Shown here: positions 1-11,000 of the stretch, in pieces
How the letters are laid out: each line of letters opens with the position of its first letter
Position numbering within the stretch: the stretch's first letter is position 1
Assembly: GCA_021234535.1 (NCBI GenBank)
Contig: CM037840.1
Span: 30,579,520-30,643,519, forward strand
Direction: 5' to 3'
DNA: 64,000 bases
From: Stichopus chloronotus
Taxonomy: Eukaryota; Echinodermata; Holothuroidea; Aspidochirotida; Stichopodidae
Notes under the pieces: model-generated
Databases searched by the model: none
The model's input: only the letters and a program-made list of their open reading frames with translations
What the model was told of the DNA's origin: nothing
Made by a program: the position numbers and the translations under genes

Positions 1-39
1 TAACGTAGGCCTACTACCATAGGCTGAGCGGAACTCCAG

Positions 40-100
40 ATCTTGTGGGGGGTTCGTCCGAACCCCATGCACCCCCCCCCCGGATACGGGCCTGTACGGT
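40..100. repeat. C/G-tract interspersed repeat fragment (copy 1)
   Basis: A short block reading 'ggaactcca', then a G run, 'tcgtccgaacc', a run of ten C and 'ggata'. It matches a second copy near 1998-2095 in the same order. The G run and C run are partly complementary, so the block could fold into a hairpin. It looks like a decayed fragment of a dispersed repeat family; no coding content. The family is not identified. Confidence 0.5.
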
Positions 101-532
101 ACATGGTATGGTCCAATGTCTAGGATATCGCATAACGTGCACATTATATTGCCCAATCTATATTGCACAGAGTATAAGATACTGCAATGCATTGGATGGG
201 ATATTGTTAAAAACATAATATGGTCTTATTCTATAATGGACATAGGCCAGATGATTCCTGCAGGAACGTGTAGAGGGTGTATAATATATAGAGCGATTTA
301 AATTTATATGAATTTACAGGACCTAGCAAAGAAGGATATTTATCCCAGTTTAATTCAATTCGGTTTTTAATGGAAGTAAATTAAGATAGTCTATGCTAAT
401 TTGGTCCATGTGACTTAATATCGGTATGGTATATATTTTCTTCTCTTTGCTTGTGTTGCACGTAAACTTCATGTTTCTTTTGGAATATTTATTTACCCCT
501 TTTTTTTCTACTTTTCTACTTTCCTTTTACAG

Positions 533-3500
533 TTTATGTGGACCGGTTTAGTTGGAATGAGAGTTGCTGTTTACAGAGGGAACATGGCCCACAGATCAGT
601 AAGATAAGAAAGTCATCTGGGAGAAAGGGAAAAACAGAGCATAAATGGGGAGGGACAGTTAACATAAAAGAGATATTTGTGGTAGAAGTTTGCAGTCGCA
701 TTTAAATTTTTCATATGAACGTGTGACACAGACCTAAACAACAGCATAATAGGGCAAGGAGAACGTAGCTACGTCTATGAAAGTATACATAAGCAGCTGG
801 GGAACATACATAAAGCTTATATTGCACGATACTATATATACTTTAAAAAAGTCACACACATGCACCTATACTGTCTGAGATTACAAGGCACTGTAATGGG
901 AATAATGGTATCTACCACGTAGCTCTTTCTAAACAGCAAATAACATGTGTTAGTGTTAGCCAGCACATGCGATATATATATACATAGTTAACACACACAC
1001 ACACACATATATATATGCAGCTTTCATGATATTTTGAAAAATGGCCCGCGCCATTTGTTTCATAATTGTAAAGAACTGTACATATATGACAAAAATTGCA
1101 TATAGATATGATATAGGTACAAGTTTTCAACGTGTTGATGCCGAATTTGTCATGGCAATAAACATTCTGGCATATTGTTTATTCTACCGCCATGCTGATA
1201 TGGCAGTATAACTAACATGTCAATATCGACTTTAACATATATACAATATCTTTGATACTTCTCTTTCTTTTTCGACATTCACAAACATTTGGTACTCCGT
1301 TGGTGATACCAATATTTAATTTCTCTAAGATTTAACTTTTGTAAAATGTTGTATGTTTACATCCTAGACATACGTCACCGACATAAGTACACCCACTTAA
1401 ACGCCCAAAATAGATACACGTGTTCACGGTCGTCTGATAATAAAGAAGGAAAAAAAAGACGTTCAACTAGTTAGGTTTACTGCCATACATCGTATTGGAC
1501 ATAACCAATATTTCCATCCTTATTCCCTCCAATCTTTGTTTGGTTTCTTTCTCTTTTCTACTAGCTACATCGATTCATGTACATGGGCTCCGTTTGTATT
1601 GTATTTTCGATCACGTTGATCATTCTGATGTCTATGGCCTTAGCCAACGAAGACGACCGCTATCACCAATATGACGTCAGTATATAACTCTTTATTTCTA
1701 TCCGTTTTTTTTTTTTTTGGTTAGCTCCACCTGTACTAGGAACTGTCATGCTTATACTAAATGCTCGAATATGAAATTAAAAATATTGCTCGTTGTTTTA
1801 ATATCTGGTTTATGGTTCTTATAGTTGGCACCATGCAGTGCACCCCCCCCCCCCTGCTTCCACCCCTCCTTTGTCCAAGTGCAGACTCTTGTGCAGTTTT
1901 ACAGTGTGGTGGGGGTCGAATTTAACCACAAGTGGAACAATTATGGCCAACAAATTAAAACTTATTATGAATGTCGTGCCTAGGCCGTTTATCTTAAGCT
2001 GAGTGGAACTCCATGTTTTGTGTGTGTGGGGGGGGTCGTCCGAACCAAGCGGACCCCCCCCCCCCGGAAAATACGTGCCTGCCGTGAGATGAGAAAATCT
2101 TCATGAAGGCGATTGAACCAGCTTGTTAGAATGGTCTTACACCATCGTAATTCAGCTTTGTTAAGTTGAACAACTCTTTTCTTTCTCACTTCAGAACAAG
2201 CTGTACAATCAGCGAATGGCTATGGACGCGGTGATTCTCGTACTGAGCTGTTTTGAACTATTGGCCTCGCTGAGAGGAGTTGGAATAGCCCAGTCAACAC
2301 TACGGGAGTGTCGGAATCAAACGACTGTAAGTTATTGCGACTTGAAAAAAAAATGTATCTCTAACAAACAGTCAAAATAAGAAATTAAAATTGATGTTGA
2401 CTTGGGAAAGAATAATAAGCTATAGGAAATGAATGGACAAAGGTCGTTGTAGAGGATGGCCCGTGATATTGGTGGACCGTGAGGTAATTTGCTGACAAGG
2501 GGGCGGAAGAAAAGATGACGAGTAGGGGGGGAGGGGGGGAAATGGTGATCAAAGCAATCATACTGGTTAGAATGGTCAGATGCGTTGTTGGATACAGGCT
2601 CTAACCATGGAGCTATTACTCATGGAGTAAAAGCACCTAATTCAGTTTAAGCTTTTAGACAATGCGTATTGAAAGTACTAATATTCCAATTTCCTCCGTT
2701 GGCTAGTAACATCTCCTTTCAGCAACTAATGTATGGCCTATAAGTCTAACTTTCGCAATTGAAGTTTGTAAAGATTCCAGATTGTTCCTAAAATAACGAT
2801 ACATGTGTCCATATTCAATAAGTTAAATTGAACTGTACTGAACCCTTCTAAGACGTGAGCATTGGCGTACAATGATAGAACGAATTTTAATTTTCTTTGA
2901 CCACTGGCAATATTATACCAACGAAGTGAAATCATGCCAAGAGGTGTTTGCGATCCAGCAGACCACAAGAACTATGGTTGTCACTTTCTAATGCCTGGTC
3001 CAAGTAATAGCTCGTCAAGTGTAGATGAATCAGTGAGAATATTCACGGTTTATTACTCTTACACTCACAAAACGTAACGGTAAAATAAAAACTCCATAAC
3101 TTGTAGGTAAAATTTTACACACAGTCAATGTAAGTCTTACATTGTGTACATAACAATTTTACTGAAATGTAGTAAAATTTACCAAAATTATGTAGAATTT
3201 ACATATACTGTTTTCATTAATTATATGTAAAATTTATGGAGTTCTTATTTTACATAATTTAGGTAAAGAATTCTCTGAATGTCCGTTGGCTATAGTAACA
3301 TCTCCTTTCAGCAACTAATGTAGGCCTATAAGTCTAACTTTCGCAATTGAAGTTTGTAGAGATTCCAGATTGTTCCTAAAATAACGATACATGTGTCCAT
3401 ATTCAATAAGTTAAATTGAACTGTACTGAACCCTTCTAAGACGTGAGCATTGGCGTACAATGATAGAACGAATTTTCGTTTGCTTTGACCACTGGCAATA

Positions 3501-6106
3501 TTATACCAACGAAGTGATATCATGCCAAGAGGTGTTTGCGATCCAGCAGACCACAAGAACTATGGTTGTCACTTTCTAATGCCTGGTCCAAGTAATAGCT
3601 CGTCAAGTGTAGATGAATCAGTGAGAATATTCACGGTTTATTACTCTTACACTCACTAAACGTAAAGGCAAAATAAGAACTCCATAACTTTTAGGCAAAA
3701 TTTTACACACAGTTAATGTAAGATTAAATAGTAAAATTTATCAAAATTATGTAGAATTTACATATACTGTTTTCATTAATTATATGTAAAATTTATGGAG
3801 TTCTTATTTTACATAATTTAGGTAAACAGTATATGCAAATTCTACATAATTTTGGTAAATTTTACTACATTTTAGTAAAATTGTTATATACACAGTGTAA
3901 GACTTACATTAACTGTGTGTAAAATTTCACCTAAAAGTTATGGAGTTCTTATTTTACCGTTACGTTTTGTGAGTGTAGAATGTCGGAACCCATGATGACT
4001 TCAAAGGACGAAGCTTATCTGCTTTTACTCCATCCGTAATAGCTCCATGATCTAACACGGCTATCTCAATTAAAGTTTGATGAAGTGCCACATTGCCAAA
4101 TTATGTTGACGTCATGTTCTGTGAGTCGGGGAAGGCTCCCTCCCCCTATCACCCCTGATGTATGTTTCAGAAAGGGGCCCAGTAGACCCCGTTGGGCCGG
4201 ATCGCCTACATCGCATACACACACAAGGTGTCTCATACATTCTCATTCACGCACCGCGGATTCAGGTGGGCCACAGTCCGACTGCCGACAGATCAGGGAA
4301 ATGATAAAAGAGGTTAGGTATAAGCGGGGAGCTTTATGTTGAGAACTTTACGTCGGATGGAGAACAGATTAGAGAAATCAGTACGGAGAGAACAGCTGGT
4401 GAAGTGAGGGAGGTAACAAGTAGGTAAGACTGCATTGCGTGTAATGAACACAAATGGCCGAATAGTCCTTACCAAGGGCTAGGGGGGCTCATTTTGTCCA
4501 TTTTTCCTCCGCATTTATCTTTTTCAAAATTATCTCGAGGAACTTTCAAACAGGCTATAAGTATTTTTTTTTTCAAAATACGTTTTCACAATATTCTTCC
4601 TTAAATTTTATGGCACCACTCCAAACCACATCGCTTGCCACGTTTGGTGCTCACGTCGCCATTTATGAGACCGTGCTCTTACAAGTAATGGTGCTTAAAT
4701 TTTGATCTCTATTTTGATCTCTGATGAAATATGATCCAAAGTCTACCGAGTCGATTGTAAATTTCCTTCAAATTAATACGCATGATTTTTGTTGTTGTTG
4801 TTATTGATTCCGTAAAGGTAATTACTCGTCCCGGAGCTGTGTCTGTGCCAGTTCAAAACCCTCCCGGATACGGATACCAGACCGCCGTTGGAAGCAATTA
4901 CGGTGAGTCTGGTGCAATTGTATTCCCTTGCCGATAAATTTAAGGGGAATTCGTATAATAGTAAATGAGTCATATAGGGTAACGGAAGAGTGCCGATGGT
5001 TTGATATGTAAATGAACCTTTTTTTTTGTATTATTTTTATTATTCTCGATGAATATGCAAACGATATATATCATTTCAATAATCGTTGAATATTCAATCG
5101 GTGTATAGCATTTTAATACTCGTTGAATATTCAATCGGTGCATAGCATTTTAATACTCGTTGAATATTCAATCGATGTATAGCATCTCAATACCCGTTGA
5201 ATATTCAATCGATGTATAGCATTTCAACACTCGTTGAATATTTAATCGATGTATAGCATTTCAATACTCGTTGAATATGCAATCGATATTCGACCTCTAT
5301 GTTGAATTTTGTGTCCGTCATTAACGGTTAAACGTTAGCAACATAAAGTATACAAATAAGAGAAGAAAATTCTCAGTGAATTGCTTGAGGAGTTAGAACT
5401 ACATCTGGAGGAGCAAAATTAAAGAAAAAATCCACCAGGTGTTAATGGTACATTCATATGTCTGTGAAAAACATTGAGAAATTGTAGAAATTAACATTAG
5501 TCATTCCGGAAACAAAATGTCTCAAAAAAGCAGGTCGTTTAATCGATATCAATCGGTTTTAAAGGGAAATAGGTCGCTTCGAATGCACCAACAAGGCACA
5601 GAAGCAAAATGTGTGTGTGTGTGTTTATTTTTAACTATTCATTCTAAACAATTAACATTTGCAAAAGTGTCATCTTATCAAAGCACTTTGAAAAGAAGAG
5701 TTACAGAAAGTGCATCCTTTGAAGTTTTAAAAGATTCGGTGTCCAAATTATCCTTGTGCAACAACTGACTAAATTTTTATCTGCGAGGAACTTATTTCTA
5801 GAAAGGAAAGCCACTGCCCTTCTTTATGCTTTAAATCTATCATTCTGTGTCCATACATATTAATTTTAAATTAAATGAATGTGATCTTTTTCAAATGGTG
5901 AAACTGAATTTTGCGATGTGTTTATCTATTCAATTCAAGCCTACCCTCCGAACTACGGTTTACCATCATCGACAGCTGTGCACCCTCCACCTCAGGCCCC
6001 ACCTCAGGCTCCGCCTCCTACACAGTATGGATTTGCTCAACCTCAGCCGACAGAGCTACCTCCAAGCTATGGCTCCATTGATAACGGAACGAAGCCGCCA
6101 TATTGA
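533..6106 (+). CDS. Multi-pass membrane protein with Pro/Tyr-rich PPxY tail (3' part; MS4A-like is one possibility)
   Basis: Five exons join without frame conflict: 533-598, 1565-1675, 2195-2326, 4818-4902 and 5940-6106 (stop TGA). Junction phases are 0, 0, 0 and 1, and all have AG acceptors and GT donors; the second donor (gtcagt) is weaker. The readable part is 186 aa; the N-terminus and first membrane segments lie left of the window or were not found. Visible parts are a short segment starting FMWTGLVGMRVAVYRG, a hydrophobic helix at residues 31-49 (SVCIVFSITLIILMSMALA), a polar loop with EDDRYHQYD, and a second helix at about 70-91 (DAVILVLSCFELLASL). A Cys/Asn-rich turn (LRECRNQTT) follows, then a cytoplasmic-type tail with PPGY, PPNY and PPSY motifs that could bind WW domains. 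Helix spacing and tail resemble MS4A/CD20-like tetraspan proteins, but I cannot name the family firmly. The exon structure is well supported; the function is not known. Confidence 0.68.
1979..2095. repeat. C/G-tract interspersed repeat fragment (copy 2)
   Basis: Second copy of the element at 40-100, with the same order: 'ctgagtggaactcca', a G run, 'tcgtccgaacc', a run of twelve to thirteen C, then 'acgtgcctg'. It lies in an intron of the membrane-protein gene, about 100 bp before the exon at 2195. Homopolymer lengths differ between copies, as expected for a slippage-prone tract. Confidence 0.5.
2696..3825. repeat. 588-bp tandem duplication in an intron
   Basis: Two direct copies, about 2696-3271 and 3283-3825, offset by 587-588 bp and nearly identical over the first ~370 bp. 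Each copy consists of unique flank plus the left part of a MITE (see 3648-3977). The duplication boundary lies inside the MITE, so the MITE was probably already present when flank and left half were duplicated. The minus-strand 76-aa open frames in both copies differ by two residues, but nothing about them looks coding. Confidence 0.8.
3648..3977. mobile_element. MITE with ~150-bp terminal inverted repeats
   Basis: The ends are inverted copies: the left end begins TACACTCAC and the right end closes GTGAGTGTA. Inversion continues inward for roughly 150 bp through AACGTAA, 'actccataactt', 'attttacacaca', and so on, to an AT-rich centre near 3775. The left arm of this copy has an internal deletion of ~30 bp relative to the truncated sister copy at 3060-3271. 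No coding capacity. I could not define a clean target-site duplication. Long-TIR, AT-rich, non-coding structure fits a non-autonomous DNA transposon; superfamily unknown. Confidence 0.72.
5080..5290. repeat. 37-bp minisatellite, about 5-6 copies
   Basis: The repeat unit contains the palindromic core TTGAATATTCAA followed by 'tcgatgtatagcatttcaat', with a period of about 37 bp from ~5085 to ~5290. Copies vary at a few positions (cggtg versus cgatg; cactcg versus tactcg). It lies in the last intron of the membrane-protein gene. The embedded palindrome means each unit could form a small cruciform. Confidence 0.82.
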
Positions 6107-6339
6107 CAGAAACAAGAGTAATCCACCACTCGCTTCATGTAATGCTATATTTTTCCTGCAGTGATTGCACAACATAGCATAATCATACGAACATTGTACA
6201 CATTCTAAAGCATCACTATAAATCTCACGAACGGTATAACAACTAATTTTAACTTCAAAGTTAAAATTTTCTTCAAACTTTTAGTATTTGAATAGATCTA
6301 TTTAAATTACCTGAAGAAAAAATAACTATCTGCAAGTTC

Positions 6340-6345
6340 AATAAA
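6340..6345 (+). other. Poly-A signal (AATAAA)
   Basis: AATAAA lies about 235 nt after the stop codon of the membrane-protein gene. It is the first canonical hexamer downstream, so it is a plausible 3' end for that transcript. A short palindrome (ttttaacttcaaagttaaaa) sits ~90 nt upstream in the presumed 3' UTR. Confidence 0.5.
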
Positions 6346-6349
6346 CACG

Positions 6350-8003
6350 CCGCACTGCGCATTGTAAGGTTAACTTATAACAATATGGTATCCATTAAGG
6401 AGTACGCATGAACTGTATACCTGTAAGGCGCAGTCGTATAAAAAACAACCCTTTAGATAGGCCTGCTTTGTTCACGAGCTGTTCAGAGAATCTAATATAT
6501 TTTACTTGAAATTTTATGAATAGTAGGAAAGGAGATTTTGTGAGGTTTGTTTATACTGATGTTGTTGTTGTTTCTCGAAGGACACTAATTGAAAAAAAAA
6601 GTTATAAATTTAATTGCATCTTAATTTTCTTTTTTCTTTGTATTTCCTTTAAATCAGAAATACTGCGTAAGTGCACTTTAACACTTTCCGTTGAACACGT
6701 GAGAACAGAAGGAGAATTAAAAGCTACATCCTGTTACAAAAACCGTGACATTCATTTGAATAAGTAACAGTATATTACATTCCCTTCTGAAAATTGCATT
6801 TAATTCGAGACTTGGACCCTTCTTACTTACATGTGTTACATAAATAAACAGCATGCATCACTTCGCTACTCACACATTCGAGGTGAAAAGCTCGGCAGGC
6901 CTATTCATGATTTACTTTGGTAGTAACTGCATTAAAGTTTGAAAATAAACGAAAATAGTGAGTTGAGGAAAACTAAATACAGATGACTTTCTTCCTCTTA
7001 CACATTGTCGAAAAGAATGGCAACTGATGTAAATATAATTAATAATTTTTTTCTTATCAAAAAGGCAATTCTGTAAGAGAGATACAGGCATGCAAGATGA
7101 GTCAAATTTTCGTCTATATTTGGTGATACACATGTTTTTTAAATGAATATGACGACATAAATGCAATTTTCAGCCAACGATAGTGATGGGCTTGATAATA
7201 AAAACGACTGAGGTCATTTTACAACATGTACCTAGGGCTAAGCTAAACCAGTAACAGTAAGTGCCGACAGCCCGAATGGCCTATAAACATTACATGCAGT
7301 AAAGTTTCTGCAAGGATTTATTTCAACTCCTTGGTTTGAGCAATGACTAATATGAAACTGAATGGGTTATGTTTACGGTATCATTGCTTCGCAACAACAA
7401 CTTCACATTTTATAGCTGATTTTTAATCGACGATCAGATTTAAGAACGGACCACCACGGGGAGGGGAGGGGTGAAGGAACCTTCACAGGGGCTAACAAAA
7501 TGTTCTTTATTTGGGTGGAGTATTTCAATCTGAATCAAGATGTAGTCAACATACTGTTGCGTAAGCTGAACGTTACGGGCTACCATACTTCAAAGTTCAC
7601 ACAGGGTTCAGTTTCCGGTATTTACCCGAGTTTTTAAGCCTTTCTCTGTACCGCTCAATCAGTTATTTTAGACAATACAATAAAATCCATTAGAAATGGG
7701 TTGGGCATGCATTGTTACTTTCATAGATTTCGCAACTATAACGGTATTGGTCAAATCATGGGTGGCAGTGATTTGCATATAGATTAAATGATTTTGATTG
7801 GTTAACGTCGTCATGGAAGTCGTGACGCTCATCTTCAGAAACTTCCGCAACCACGAGGTCCGACACTGGTGATCGTGCACTTGAATTGTCAACATATCTC
7901 TGTCGCTGTGCTACTATGTAGACTGCGTCATCCGCATATTTTCTCCCTTTTTTCCTTTCGCCGTCGTCATGAAACTGTTTTTATTCAGTTCTCCATCATC
8001 ACT
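6350..8003. other. Intergenic, no gene seen
   Basis: AT-rich sequence with only short open frames, none showing splice sites or recognisable protein motifs. Small G-rich tracts occur near 7455. I see no RNA gene or repeat structure of note. The macro-repeat array begins at its right edge. Confidence 0.5.
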
Positions 8004-11000
8004 GTCAGCTTGATTTATCAAATACAAATATCTTGGATGAAAAAAAAAACAAACAAAAATGATATCAACCATATTTCGTTGTTCTGTATGAGATAACAGA
8101 TGAGGCAATATTTTTTTATCTCGCCTTGTTTATTTTCTCATTTAGTGAATGTTTCAACGTTGATCAAAGACTGTTGCCCGCTACTTTATCGATTCGGTTC
8201 TCAGGAATGTGTATAGGCAAAACGGTTGTCAAGTGGTACTTATCTTACATTCCTCCAAGGGCAGTTCTATAGACGTCATTTTTATTGGGACAGGGGGGAG
8301 GGGGTGATTTACGTTTTGCCATCTAAGCAGAGCGCCACCACTATTGGCGCAATGGGATTGGATTTGTTATTGAAAGTGGTAGGGACATCTGACCAAAACC
8401 TCTTTCACCCTAAAAGTTGGATGAGATAGACTTGGCGAAAAGAAAAGGATATCTGGGGTGAGGGGTTGAGTGAAAGCAGGACTATCTAAGCGGAGCGCCA
8501 CATCAGTTGATGCAGAGCGTTACAAGAAAATTTTGGCATTACAAGCCCTACGGACAATGTCTACGGACTTGGGGGAGGGGAGGGAGTTGACTATGATTTC
8601 CCAACTCATGAAGTTGTCGGTGTTCTGACGTTTCAGCTGACAAACGCAATGAATATTTCTGAAAGAGGGTATCTCCAAAGTTCTAAAAAAACTTTAGTAA
8701 ATGAGAATAGAATAAGAATTAAGGGACCATATGTGTTACAGTGTCTTTGTTCTTTTGTATCATAGCAACCAAACATTTTTAAAAACATTTTTCTCTAATA
8801 TAATAATAATATCTTCCTTTCAGACATGTGGCAACATCTTATATTAGGGTGGGTCGATGTGAAGGTCAACATTTTGGTTCCTCATGGTTTTGATCTACCT
8901 GAAATATAAACGAACTAATTTCTCTCCTGATCTTGAATTAACAAATATGTTGTTATGATTTATCTCATATCAAGAAACTGTCGTCCTTCGTAAAAGTTAC
9001 CAATGGACTTTGAATAATTCATTCCATACATGCAGGTGAAATTCAAAATATTAGAAAAGGGAAAAAAATCAAGATATTGCTCAGCAAACACAAAGAGTCC
9101 GAATTATTTCACAAATGATTAGCTATATTCAGTGTTCGTTAGTAAGTAGTTCATGGGTTTTTTTCACAAGGTATGCCTGCATGATCGATTTTGCATTGAA
9201 AATATCCTGATAGGTTGGGTTCTCAGTTCTCGAGATTTGTTGTCATGCATGATATTGTTTTGCGATGGGTGAACACAAGCTACGTATAATAAATGCACGT
9301 GATGTGTGTCGCCATTGTTGTCAGACGGATCTGTTTGCTCGGGCAGCAAAGACCTTCACAACCGTCATAAAAAGTAGAAACTCTTAAGGCAAGCTTCAAA
9401 TAAAAACATATATGAAAAGGTTGGCTTTTATTTTCACACTTTGTGGTATTTTCTTAACTTTAATTTGAGTATTTCAAACTCATTTTCTACACTTTATTCA
9501 CTTCATTAGACCTATATTATAGTCTAAGCCTACAGTGACGTAAGCAATGCAACGATTGTAGTACGGTGCTGAATAGTTGATCGTCCGAGCCTTTGTAAAA
9601 TCCCGTGAGTTTGGTTCACCATAATTTCAACTATGGGATTTTCCAAGTGGGTAAAAACAACTTAGCAATAACCACAAATACCGTAGACGCTATAGAATAG
9701 GCGATTTGTATTAAGATTTCAGACGTACAACAAATATAGCCTATATCAGGATCGATCTTGACGTTTAAGATTTCTTTTTCAAGACTTCATCAAAGACTTG
9801 ATTTCGAGGCTGACGTGAATATTTTGATTTGATTATTTGATTCGATTTGGAACTGTGAATTGGTTTGTCCGTTAGCTGAAGTTAAACCAAACTTGGTCCA
9901 CAGGACAATAATATTACGGAGTTCTTTCCCACAACACCCTGGAAATCACGTAGTAAGTATATATGATGTGAGTGAAGCATATGCTGATCGTAATTTCTTT
10001 CAAACGGTGTTTCCAAAGATTCCTTTTCATGTTGGAGAAATCGAAAAAGATGTCACCGACATGTGTCTGTTGGAGACGAAAACATCACGTGAGTAACCCT
10101 CTCGGTTTGGACTCGGTTTATGAAGAGAATAAACCCTAACTCGGTCGATCACAGCCATATGTTCCGACATCACCCCCCCCCCTCCCCCCACCCATGTTCC
10201 GCCACTCATACGTTGCATAAATGTGAGCGCAAATGACCGGAGAAAGCTCATACAATTGAGATTGTGATACCATGGCTCTGGGGCCAAACACTGCTCATGT
10301 AAGGAATTGGCTGAAGTGGTCCTTGTCCACGGGATCCAGAGGGTCTATAGTTAGCCGCTGCGTTCGGAATATGAGTGTGTCGGAACATAGCAGCGGTGTT
10401 GGAAAATAGGGATGTCGGAATATAGCGCAGTCACCACTCCGTCTGCACAACACGGCCTATAACAGCTGTGTACGTAACAATAAATTTTTGCTTCCATAGA
10501 CTACACATATACGGTAGGCTTTGTGCTCACCGTATGGCTTCGTTTTATTTACATGGAATTGCTCTGCATGCATTATAAGCCTATGAAATATTTCGTGGGT
10601 GGTTTAATATGACGTATGACTATTTTTGGCCAAATTGAGATAAGTTGAATCTAAGGCATGAATCAATATCTGCATTCTGTCATCGTAAAAAGAAAACAAA
10701 TGTGTTTAATTAATTGGTTAATTAACAAAGAAAAATTGACGTATCAGTAACCTCGCTCATTTAGAATTTGACATAACGACTATCATATCTTGCGTCGGTA
10801 TGTCAAGAAAAGGGTGTCTCGTAGGCTATATTGGCAGTCTGCCATGATTGCGCATAGGAATTGCATTTTGCGTACCGTTATACGGCGATATGTCAAATCA
10901 CAACGGATCTCAAATTCTGCACTGATTTATAGTGACGTATCATGTAGTCCATGGGCCAGATGCACCCCCCATGCACCCCCACCCCAAGGACAGTATGACA

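Noticed and set aside
5847..6164. 105-aa frame overlapping the PPxY tail in another frame
   Set aside because: Shadow of the real last exon (5940-6106), which is fixed by phase with the upstream exons.
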